From an uncultured Acidimicrobiales bacterium (GTDB lineage Bacteria > Actinomycetota > Acidimicrobiia > Acidimicrobiales > Bin134): a stretch of 64,000 nucleotides of DNA. Under the pieces are notes generated by a model that saw nothing but the letters and a program-made list of their open reading frames with translations, was not told where the DNA came from and did no database searches. Within the stretch, counting starts at the first letter, position 1, and the number at the start of each line of letters is the position of its first letter. A program made the position numbers and the translations under genes. Shown piece by piece: positions 6,885-13,566 of the stretch. The stretch lies in assembly GCA_951813555.1 (NCBI GenBank), contig OX638344.1:186001-250000 (forward strand), written 5' to 3'.

Positions 6885-7318
6885 TGCTACTGGTGGTCGA
6901 CACCAGCGTGTTGGTGGGCGACCTGCTGAGACTCAGGGGACGGGAACGCCTGAGCGACCCACGGCTGGATCTCTATCTGCCAGAGCAAATGCTCGCAGAG
7001 GCCCATGTGGAGTTGCCTCGCCGAATAGGAGCCTTCTCGGACTCTGCCGGACTCAACCCCAATGAACGAGATGCCCTGCTCATGATCTCTCTTCAAGCCA
7101 TCGACAACAACCTGGCCGTGGTTGGGTCGGAGATCTACATGCCGTTCAGAGACGAGGCTCAAGCGCGCTCACAACGCGATCCCACCGACTGGCCGGTGGT
7201 TGCCTGCGCCCTGGCCCTGAGCGCGGCCGTGTGGACCAACGATAACGACTTCCTAGGCACCGGCGTGCCGACCTGGACAACCCAAAGCCTCCAGACCTGG
7301 CTGGATCGCCACAGCTGA
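6884..7318 (+). CDS. PIN-domain toxin (VapC-like ribonuclease)
   Basis: A 144-residue PIN-domain protein. The acidic metal-binding residues of the family are recognisable: Asp6 in LLVVDTSVL, a glutamate in EQMLAEAHVE (residues 35-43), Asp102 in DPTDWPVVACAL and Asp120/Asp122 in WTNDNDFLG. PIN toxins are Mg-dependent RNases that cleave tRNA or rRNA and stop translation until bound by antitoxin. It is immediately downstream of, and coupled to, a Phd-type antitoxin. Pairing Phd/YefM with PIN is a known combination. No further gene belongs to the operon; the 218 bases that follow hold nothing I recognise. Confidence 0.83.
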   Translation: MLLVVDTSVLVGDLLRLRGRERLSDPRLDLYLPEQMLAEAHVELPRRIGAFSDSAGLNPNERDALLMISLQAIDNNLAVVGSEIYMPFRDEAQARSQRDPTDWPVVACALALSAAVWTNDNDFLGTGVPTWTTQSLQTWLDRHS

Positions 7319-7536
7319 AGGCCTCCCCACCCGCAATCAGCTCAACTGAACCGCTGAACTCCTCAGGATCACCGAGGTTCCCCCTCGACTACCGCTTCAT
7401 CACCAAGTCCGGGCCATCACCATCTCGGTCCCAACTTGCCAAGTGGATTGGTGACGCAGTGCCTATGCCTTTGGGTCATGCGGCCGCACTGAGCGCATTA
7501 GCAGCGACACCAACTCGAATCTTCCGCCAACAGCTA

Positions 7537-8004
7537 CTACGTCGGCAGATCGGGGCGGACGATCACCACGGGGCAGCTTCCGTGCTGGGCGATTTGCTGG
7601 CTGACAGAACCCAGCAGCAATCCGCGAAAACCGCCCCGGCCCCGGGAGCCCACCACCAGCATGGCGGCGCTGTCCGACTCGGCGATCAGAGTGTCGGCGG
7701 CCCGGCCCCGAATCATGCGGCGCCTGATCTCCACCCCTCCGACGTCTACCTCGGCCAGCACCTCGTCGATGATGCTGTCCTGCATTCGCTTGACCTCAGC
7801 CTCCAAGTCGATGGGATCCAGCGGCACATAGTTGAAGTCCGGAGAGGCCGGCACATAAGTGGTGGAGTAGGCGGTAACCACATCAACGAAGGCGTTGCGG
7901 TGTCGGGCCTCCTTGATGGCCCAGCGAAGGGCGGCTCGGGCCCCGCCTGAACCTTCCACTCCGACGACGATCCGGTTCTCCGGCCCGCTCATTTCATCCG
8001 CCAT
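7537..8004 (-). CDS. Universal stress protein (UspA family)
   Basis: A 155-residue single-domain universal stress protein. The N-terminal IVVGVEGSGGARAALRWAI is the family opening and the C-terminal VVGSRGRGGFRGLLLGSVS holds the ATP-binding G-x2-G-x9-G-S motif, followed by CPVVIVRP. Such proteins bind ATP and support survival under stress, hypoxia or starvation. ATG 8004 was chosen (MADEMSGPENR) because longer in-frame starts lie inside the neighbouring SDR gene, which ends at 8019. The SDR lies 14 bases upstream on the same strand, so the two may be co-transcribed. Confidence 0.9.
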   Translation of the reverse strand: MADEMSGPENRIVVGVEGSGGARAALRWAIKEARHRNAFVDVVTAYSTTYVPASPDFNYVPLDPIDLEAEVKRMQDSIIDEVLAEVDVGGVEIRRRMIRGRAADTLIAESDSAAMLVVGSRGRGGFRGLLLGSVSQQIAQHGSCPVVIVRPDLPT

Positions 8005-8018
8005 GTTCACAAGTGTAT

Positions 8019-8807
8019 CTACATCGGGTCGTACGGGAAGTCTGCGTCCACACCCCCGTCCACGACCAACGTGCGTCCGGAAACAAAGCCGGAGATCGGA
8101 GTGGAAAGGAACAGCACCGCCCCGGCGATGTCCGATGGCACCCCCATGTGTCCCATCGGCACGGCGGCGTTGTTGATGGCCCTTCGCTCCTCGTCGAACA
8201 GCGCTTCCATGCGGGGAGTCAAGATCGTGCCCGGCGCCACGCAGTTGGCCCGAATCCCGTAGGGGGCCAGCTCGATGGCCACCGACTGCATCCATGCCAT
8301 CAACCCGGCCTTGGCCGCCCCGTAGTGGGCGTGGTTGGGCGCCGCGGTGAGCCCGCTGACCGAGGCGATGAATACCATCGTGCCCCCTCCGGTCTCCTTC
8401 ATGGCCCGCCCGGCGATCTGAGAGATGAGATAGGCGTGGCGCAGCACCATGTCGAACTGCCAGTCCCACTCCTCATCGTCGATCTCCAGCACCTTGGTCC
8501 ATCCGGACACGCCCACGATGTCAACGATCCCGTCGATCGATCCCATGGTCCGTCCGGCTTCGTCTACCAGGGCCTGCACGTCATCTCGCTTGGTGATGTC
8601 GGCGGTCCAGGGAATGCCGTCCACCTCGGTTGCCACCTGCTCGGCCCGCTCCGATTCGAGGTCGACGCAGAACACCTTGGCCCCCATCTGGGCCAGGGCG
8701 TGCGACGACTGGCGGCCCATGCCCTGCCCGGCGCCGAGCACAATGAAGCCCTTGTTGTCGAGCCGCATGAGCCCGGCGTAGTCGGGCACCGGTGATAGAT
8801 CGGCCAT
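8019..8807 (-). CDS. Short-chain dehydrogenase/reductase (SDR)
   Basis: A 262-residue classical SDR. The cofactor motif is GAGQGMG near residue 20 (TGxxxGxG-type), the DITKRDD segment follows, the active-site serine lies in FIASVSG and the catalytic pair is Y-G-A-A-K. The C-terminal GFVSGRTLVVDGGVDA is the standard family ending. It oxidises or reduces a hydroxyl/keto group with NAD(P). An AGGGGG tract precedes the ATG at 8807. It is the third gene of a minus-strand run starting at 9885 (hydrolase, SnoaL-like protein, SDR, stress protein), which looks like a small degradation operon, though the substrate is unknown. Confidence 0.88.
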   Translation of the reverse strand: MADLSPVPDYAGLMRLDNKGFIVLGAGQGMGRQSSHALAQMGAKVFCVDLESERAEQVATEVDGIPWTADITKRDDVQALVDEAGRTMGSIDGIVDIVGVSGWTKVLEIDDEEWDWQFDMVLRHAYLISQIAGRAMKETGGGTMVFIASVSGLTAAPNHAHYGAAKAGLMAWMQSVAIELAPYGIRANCVAPGTILTPRMEALFDEERRAINNAAVPMGHMGVPSDIAGAVLFLSTPISGFVSGRTLVVDGGVDADFPYDPM

Positions 8808-8818
8808 GGCCAAACCCC

Positions 8819-9259
8819 CTAGTCGGTTTGTGGTTCGGATTGAGATGCTGCCACTTTGCGAAGGTGGCGGACCACCTCGGAGAAATCGGAGTAGCCCCAC
8901 TGCTCGGTGATCTTGCCGTCGGCGAGGCGCACCATCTCGATCATTCCCCACTCCACGGCCTCCCCAGTGGGCTCGATGCCCAGCAGGGGGCCGGTGTGGG
9001 TGCCCTGGGCGGCGATTTTGATCACCACCAAGTCGCCTTCGGCCACGATCTCCTCGATGTGGTCCTGCCAGTCGGGGAACGCTGTGCGCCAAGTGGCGAT
9101 CAGCCGGCGCATCCCGTCGGGACCGGCCGGTCCCGGTCCCACGCCGTGGGCTGTGAAGTCATCGGCCAGAACCTCGTCGAGCAGGTCCACTCTTCCGCCG
9201 TTCACGATGTCGCGCACCAGCCGCTCCACAACGGCTTTGTTCTCTTCAGCGGCGGTCAT
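8819..9259 (-). CDS. SnoaL-like polyketide-cyclase/ester cyclase family protein
   Basis: A 146-residue protein of the NTF2-like fold. The opening NKAVVERLVRDIVNGGRVDLLDEVL, then DDFTAHG, GPDGMRRLIATWRTAFPDWQ and the late KITEQWGYSD are characteristic of the SnoaL/ester-cyclase group, in which a cavity Asp/His acts on small hydrophobic molecules. The role could be cyclase, isomerase or binding protein. I placed the start at the ATG overlapping the upstream stop (ATGA, 9256-9259); another ATG two codons earlier is possible. Confidence 0.8.
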   Translation of the reverse strand: MTAAEENKAVVERLVRDIVNGGRVDLLDEVLADDFTAHGVGPGPAGPDGMRRLIATWRTAFPDWQDHIEEIVAEGDLVVIKIAAQGTHTGPLLGIEPTGEAVEWGMIEMVRLADGKITEQWGYSDFSEVVRHLRKVAASQSEPQTD

Positions 9260-9885
9260 TCCCATCGGGCCACGATGTCGTCCACCGTGAGCATGGTGGT
9301 GAGGAAGGCCATGGTGTTGTCCATCACCGCGTCGCCGTAGTCGGCCGGGATGCCGGCCACCGCGTCGCCGGCCAGCACCACCTGATAACCCAGATCGACC
9401 GCGTTGATCACCAGCCCCATCACCCCCACGTTCAGCGACACCCCGGCGGCCACCACCGTGGTCACCCCCAGGTTGCGCAGGGTCTGGTCGAGCGAAGTGC
9501 CCATGAACGGCGACATGCCGTGCCAGCGGGCGATCTCGATGTCAGAGGGCTGGGGATCGAATTCTTGAATGACCTCGGCCGACTCCGACCCGATCAGCAG
9601 CCCCCCGTTTTGCTCGCTCATCTTGGCCGACGCCGCCAGCATCCGGCAGTTGGCCACGCTCCCCGCCCTGTCTTCTCTGAAGTGGGCCAGGCAGTGCACT
9701 ACCGGCACCCCGGCCGCCCTGGCGTCGGCGCACAGCCGGGCCCCGGCGTCGATAGCCCCCCGGTCCAGCATCACATCCCGCAAGCCGCCCATCGAGGCCA
9801 TATCGCCGATCACCCCCCGCTGGCACTCCATGGTGACCACTGCGGTGTGCGACGGGGATAGCAGCTCGTCCAAGTCCACAGGCAT
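9256..9885 (-). CDS. Isochorismatase-fold hydrolase lacking the usual cysteine
   Basis: A 209-residue alpha/beta hydrolase of the isochorismatase-like superfamily. The opening HTAVVTMECQRGVIG replaces the more common D-M-Q with E-C-Q. At the position where amidohydrolase members carry the nucleophilic Cys (T-N-x-C-V), this protein reads AAGVSLNVGVMGLV, so Gly stands in place of Cys, as in genuine isochorismatases. It may cleave a vinyl ether or be catalytically divergent. A TAGTCT hexamer ends six bases before the ATG, suggesting a leaderless transcript. It is first of a run of four minus-strand genes. Confidence 0.75.
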   Translation of the reverse strand: MPVDLDELLSPSHTAVVTMECQRGVIGDMASMGGLRDVMLDRGAIDAGARLCADARAAGVPVVHCLAHFREDRAGSVANCRMLAASAKMSEQNGGLLIGSESAEVIQEFDPQPSDIEIARWHGMSPFMGTSLDQTLRNLGVTTVVAAGVSLNVGVMGLVINAVDLGYQVVLAGDAVAGIPADYGDAVMDNTMAFLTTMLTVDDIVARWE

Positions 9886-9891
9886 CGACTG

Positions 9892-9897
9892 AGACTA
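9892..9897 (-). promoter_or_regulatory. Putative leaderless -10 element (TAGTCT)
   Basis: On the minus strand TAGTCT is followed by six bases and then the ATG at 9885. This matches the TANNNT-at-6/7-bases pattern of actinobacterial leaderless genes; no convincing -35 was seen. Confidence 0.45.
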
Positions 9898-9901
9898 GCC
9901 C

Positions 9902-10681
9902 CTAGCGCGTCCGGCAGGGCGGGGTCGGGAGAGGGGTTCCGTCGATCCCCGCCCAAAATTCGGCGATCTCGTTGCGGTCGAGGGCGTACCCCTGGTCGGG
10001 CTGGCCCCGGTCGACGGCGAACACCATTCCCACCACCTCTCCGTCGGCGTTCACCAGCGCCGCCCCGGAGTCGCCCGCGGCCAACCGCGAGCGAATCTCG
10101 AGCACGTCGCGGCCTTCTGTCTCCTGCGCGTAGAAGTCGCGGCCCGTGGCCAAGATCCTGCGAGTCACCTCGAAGGGCGCGAACACCAACCCGTCATCGG
10201 AGTCGACCGTGGCCACATCGCCCACATCGGCGGCCCTCGCGCCCACCGGGGCCAGCGCAACCGGAGAAGCGGCCAAGTCCGACACCGAGACGGCGGCGAT
10301 GTCCCGACCGGGGTCGAATCCCACCAGCACGCCGATCTCCGATCCGCCATCGGCCGCGCGCACCGTGATCTGCTCGACTCCGGCCACCACATGGGCGTTG
10401 GTGAGCACCAAACCGGGTTCGACCATGAACCCGCTCCCCTCGGAGAACTGCCCACAAGCCATCCCGCTGACATGCACCGCAGCCCTTCGGATGTCGTCGC
10501 GCTCGGCCAGCACCGGCCGCAGCGGTGAGTCCAGCGCCCACGTGAGACCCCAGCCCACCAGCAGCCCCAAGGCGGCCAACCACAGAAGCCATCGCCGCAA
10601 CTTCCGCCAGTTGAGCCGCAGCCCCCCGGGCGACGGCGGTTCCTCAGACCGCGGCCCCGAGGGCACCGAATCAGACGACAC
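9902..10681 (-). CDS. Membrane-anchored trypsin-like serine protease
   Basis: A 259-residue protein with a short proline-rich cytoplasmic tail, one transmembrane helix at about residues 30-50 (RRWLLWLAALGLLVGWGLTW) and an extracytoplasmic trypsin-like domain. The catalytic triad is visible: His97 in LTNAHVV, Asp127 in GRDIAAV and Ser205 in AAGDSGAAL. It resembles the protease half of actinobacterial MarP-type proteases but lacks the multi-helix CvpA-like membrane domain and any PDZ domain. It probably processes envelope proteins or responds to acid or oxidative stress. It overlaps the end of the upstream KSI-like gene by 11 bases. Confidence 0.82.
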   Translation of the reverse strand: MSSDSVPSGPRSEEPPSPGGLRLNWRKLRRWLLWLAALGLLVGWGLTWALDSPLRPVLAERDDIRRAAVHVSGMACGQFSEGSGFMVEPGLVLTNAHVVAGVEQITVRAADGGSEIGVLVGFDPGRDIAAVSVSDLAASPVALAPVGARAADVGDVATVDSDDGLVFAPFEVTRRILATGRDFYAQETEGRDVLEIRSRLAAGDSGAALVNADGEVVGMVFAVDRGQPDQGYALDRNEIAEFWAGIDGTPLPTPPCRTR

Positions 10682-11042
10682 GCAGATCGTCGAGTGAGTA
10701 AAGCGCCCGCAGCGAGGTCAGCAGGCCGTCGTCGTTGAACTCGGCCACATCCACCACGTCGAGCTCGTAGTTCACCCCATCGAAGCACACTTGGGCCACC
10801 ATCGGAGCGGCTGCCTCATTGCCTGCCACCCGCACCGGCCCCGTCAGCACCAGGGTCTCGGCCAGCTCGTTGCCCTCGTAGAACGCCCGGACGGCGTCGA
10901 TCCCCTCTTGCACCGGCCCGCCCACCGGTATCTGGCACGACCCGTCGTGGGCGTAGAACGACAAGATGGCCTCAACGTCGCCGGCAGACACCGATGCGGC
11001 GTATTTCTCCATCACGGTGCGCATGTGCTGAGGATCAACCAT
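10671..11042 (-). CDS. Ketosteroid-isomerase/SnoaL-like NTF2-fold protein
   Basis: A 123-residue NTF2-fold protein with the steroid delta-isomerase-like pattern: MEKYAASVSAGDVEAILSFYAHDG, GIDAVRAFYEG in the middle and a C-terminal DVVDVAEFNDDGLLTSLRALY. Members isomerise 3-oxo-delta5 steroids or similar dienes, or simply bind small ligands. It lies 12 bases after an acyl-CoA dehydrogenase, so a role in sterol or other polycyclic breakdown is possible but not shown. AGGGAG precedes the ATG. Confidence 0.72.
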   Translation of the reverse strand: MVDPQHMRTVMEKYAASVSAGDVEAILSFYAHDGSCQIPVGGPVQEGIDAVRAFYEGNELAETLVLTGPVRVAGNEAAAPMVAQVCFDGVNYELDVVDVAEFNDDGLLTSLRALYSLDDLRVV

Positions 11043-11054
11043 TGGCGCTCCCTT

Positions 11055-12287
11055 TCAGTTGCGGGGGATCTCACTCCACGGGGTGTTCTTGTCGACGCCG
11101 GGCTCTTTGGGCAGGCCCAGCACCCGCTCGCCCAAGATGTTGCGCATCACCTCGGAGGTGCCTCCCTCGATGGTATTGGCCCGCGACCGCAAGAAGCCCC
11201 TCACCGGGCTGGGCGACCCAAAGGAGGAGAACGCCGAGTCCTCGGGGCGCTCCATGCTGTAGCCCTCGGGGAACAACATGGCCTCCGGCCCGACCACATC
11301 CAGCAGGCACTCATAGATGCGCTGGTTCAGCTCGGCCGACACCGCTTTGCCCACCGAACCCTCTGGGCCGGGCGTGCCCGCCGAGGCCAGCGTCCGGGCC
11401 CGCCAGTTGGTGAGCCGAAGCACTTCGGTCTCAGCCCACAGCTGGACAACCCGGTCCCGAAGCACCCGATGGTGGACTGCATCAGCGGCATTTTCCCCGC
11501 CGCCATCGTCCCGGTACTTCTCCCAGGCCGCGGTCAGAACGCCGATGAGGCCGCTGCCCCGAGCGGGAACTCCGCCGCCCAGCGCCACCCGCTCGTTCAT
11601 CAGCGTGGTGAGGGCGACGTGCCAACCCTGGCCGCGCTCCCCCAGCCGCATGGAGTCGAGAATGCGGACATCGTTCATGAACACCTCGTTGAACTCGGCC
11701 TCGCCGGTGATCTGGTACAGCGGGCGCACGTCCACCCCCGGCAGGGTCATGTCCATCACGAAATAGGTGAGTCCCCGGTGCTTGGGGGCATCGGGGTCGG
11801 TGCGGGCCACCAGCATCCCCCAGCGGGACACATGGGCCAGCGTGGTCCACACCTTCTGGCCGTTCACCACCCACTCGTCGCCGTCTTCCACCGCCCTGGT
11901 GGCCAGCCCGGCGACATCGGAACCGGCGCCGGGCTCGCTGAACAGCTGGCACCAGATCTCCTCGCCGGTGAACATCGGCCGCAGCAGCCGGTGGTGCATC
12001 TCCTCGGTGCCGTGGGCCAGCACCGTGGGACCGCCCATGCCGATGCCGATGGGGTTCACGTTCAGGTCGTGCCAGTAGCGTCCGCCCTGGCGAAGCTCTT
12101 CGTCCACCACGGTCTGGGCCTTGGGGGAGAGTCCGAGTCCGCCCTTTCCCTCGGGAAAGTCGACCCGGGCCAAGCCCCGGTCGAACTGGGCCCCCCGGAA
12201 CTCGAACTGCGTCGCCTCAGCGGGGTCGACGTCGGCCAGCAGATCGCGGGTTCGCCGGCGGAGTTGGTCCTCAGAAATTTCAGCCAC
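11055..12287 (-). CDS. Acyl-CoA dehydrogenase family protein
   Basis: A 410-residue FAD-dependent acyl-CoA dehydrogenase. The mid-domain flavin-binding segment is IWCQLFSEPGAGSDVAGLATRA, followed by WVVNGQKVWTT. The C-terminal helical domain ends with ANTIEGGTSEVMRNILGERVLG, the common E-G-x-S-E family ending. It would introduce a 2,3 double bond into an acyl-CoA. It starts with GTG (GTGGCTGAAATT) after a GAGAGGAT tract. It is next to a second, distinct acyl-CoA dehydrogenase 40 bases upstream and a ketosteroid-isomerase-like gene downstream. Paired dehydrogenases of this kind can be heteromeric in steroid side-chain degradation; whether these two associate is unknown. Confidence 0.88.
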   Translation of the reverse strand: MAEISEDQLRRRTRDLLADVDPAEATQFEFRGAQFDRGLARVDFPEGKGGLGLSPKAQTVVDEELRQGGRYWHDLNVNPIGIGMGGPTVLAHGTEEMHHRLLRPMFTGEEIWCQLFSEPGAGSDVAGLATRAVEDGDEWVVNGQKVWTTLAHVSRWGMLVARTDPDAPKHRGLTYFVMDMTLPGVDVRPLYQITGEAEFNEVFMNDVRILDSMRLGERGQGWHVALTTLMNERVALGGGVPARGSGLIGVLTAAWEKYRDDGGGENAADAVHHRVLRDRVVQLWAETEVLRLTNWRARTLASAGTPGPEGSVGKAVSAELNQRIYECLLDVVGPEAMLFPEGYSMERPEDSAFSSFGSPSPVRGFLRSRANTIEGGTSEVMRNILGERVLGLPKEPGVDKNTPWSEIPRN

Positions 12288-12327
12288 AATTGATCCTCTC
12301 AGGAAGACATCTGCCGGCGGGCGACCG

Positions 12328-13500
12328 TCATTGTCGGGAATACCGATCGCGGAGGTGGCGGGCGATCACCATCTTTTGGATCTCGCTGGTTCCCTCCCCG
12401 ATGATCATAAGGGGCGTGTCCCGGAAGTAGCGCTCCACCGGGTACTCCTCGGTGTAACCGTTGCCCCCGTGGATTCGCAGCGCGTCGGAGGCGATTTCGA
12501 AGGCGGCCTCGGAGGCGAACAGCTTGGCCATGCCCGCCTCGAGGTCGATGCGCTCCCCGGAGTCGTAGCGGCGGGCGGCGTCGTAGGTCATCAGGCGGGC
12601 GGCGTGGAGCTTGGTAGCCATCTCGGCCAGCTTGAACCCGATGGCCTGGTGGTCGTAGATGGGCCGACCGAATGTCTCCCGCTCCTGGGCGTATTCCATG
12701 GCCGCGTCGAGCGCGGCCTGGGCCACCCCCACTGCCCGGGCGGCGATGTTGATCCGCCCCAGCTCCAGCGCCGAGAGGGCATAGCGCAGCCCGTGGCCCA
12801 CCCCGTCGGGGCCGCCGAGCACGTTGGCGCCGGGCACCCGGAAGTCGGCGTAGGCCATCTCCACCGTCTCCACGCCCTTGTAGCCCAGCTTGGGGATGGT
12901 GCGCGACACGGTGAGCCCGTCGGCGCCCGGGCCCGGCGCCTTCTCCACGATGAAGCAGGTGATGCGGTCGTCGGGGGTGCGGGCCAAGAGCATGACCATC
13001 TGGGCCCTCATGCCGTTGGTCACCCACATCTTGGTGCCGTTCACGATCCACTCGTCGCCGTCGGGCACCGCCCGGCAGCGGATGTTGCGGGTGTCGCTGC
13101 CGGCGTCGGGCTCCGACAGCGAGAAGGCCGACCGTACCGAACCGTCACACATGCGGGGCAAGAAGCGCTCCCGCTGGTCGTCGGTGCCATAGCGACCGAT
13201 CATGGTCACCGCGATTTTGTGGGTGTTGAGGATGCCGGCCAGCGACATCCACCCCCGGGACAGCTCCTCGATGATGCGGGCGTAGGTGGTGGCGTCCAGC
13301 CCCAGGCCACCGTAGGCCTCGGGAATAGTGGCTCCGAACAGGCCGAACTCGCACATCTGGGTGAACATCGCCTCGGGGAACTCGTCGGCATGCTCGAGGT
13401 CGGGGGCGTTGGGAACCACCTCCCGTTCCACCCAGGTGCGGATGGCGCCGACCAGTTCGTCGGCCAGCTCGGTGTCCATAGCGAAACCACGATAGGGCAT
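12328..13500 (-). CDS. Acyl-CoA dehydrogenase
   Basis: A 390-residue acyl-CoA dehydrogenase with all family blocks: N-terminal helical domain, SAFSLSEPDAGSDTRNIRC (flavin loop), WIVNGTKMWVTNG, the substrate-side ERETFGRPIYDHQAIGFKLAEM, IHGGNGYTEEYPVERYFRD and the terminal IIGEGTSEIQKMVIARHL. It catalyses FAD-dependent alpha,beta-dehydrogenation of acyl-CoA, with electrons going to ETF. Two ATG candidates exist at 13500 and 13479 (MDTELADEL); neither has a strong Shine-Dalgarno sequence, and 13479 may be the real one. The open frame extends far upstream only because it lies antisense to the FN3 gene. Confidence 0.9.
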   Translation of the reverse strand: MPYRGFAMDTELADELVGAIRTWVEREVVPNAPDLEHADEFPEAMFTQMCEFGLFGATIPEAYGGLGLDATTYARIIEELSRGWMSLAGILNTHKIAVTMIGRYGTDDQRERFLPRMCDGSVRSAFSLSEPDAGSDTRNIRCRAVPDGDEWIVNGTKMWVTNGMRAQMVMLLARTPDDRITCFIVEKAPGPGADGLTVSRTIPKLGYKGVETVEMAYADFRVPGANVLGGPDGVGHGLRYALSALELGRINIAARAVGVAQAALDAAMEYAQERETFGRPIYDHQAIGFKLAEMATKLHAARLMTYDAARRYDSGERIDLEAGMAKLFASEAAFEIASDALRIHGGNGYTEEYPVERYFRDTPLMIIGEGTSEIQKMVIARHLRDRYSRQ

Positions 13501-13553
13501 TTTCTGCCGGTGGACGCCCCTGGGGCATGACATCTGCTTGGAACTGATTGAGA

Positions 13554-13559
13554 TATAGT
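13554..13559 (+). promoter_or_regulatory. Putative leaderless -10 element (TATAGT) of the FN3 gene
   Basis: TATAGT is followed by seven bases and then ATG 13567, so RNA would begin at or next to the start codon. No ribosome-binding tract is present. This supports ATG 13567 over the TTG at 13561. Confidence 0.5.
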
Positions 13560-13566
13560 TTTGGCC

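Noticed and set aside
7319..7536. Possible small gene or RNA after the PIN toxin
   Set aside because: Short frames only, no ribosome-binding site or stable hairpin I could identify.
10791..12293. Plus-strand 500-residue ORF
   Set aside because: Lies antisense to an acyl-CoA dehydrogenase and others; His/Gly/Arg-rich composition typical of high-GC shadow frames.
12121..13530. Plus-strand 469-residue ORF
   Set aside because: Antisense to two acyl-CoA dehydrogenase genes with full family motifs on the other strand.
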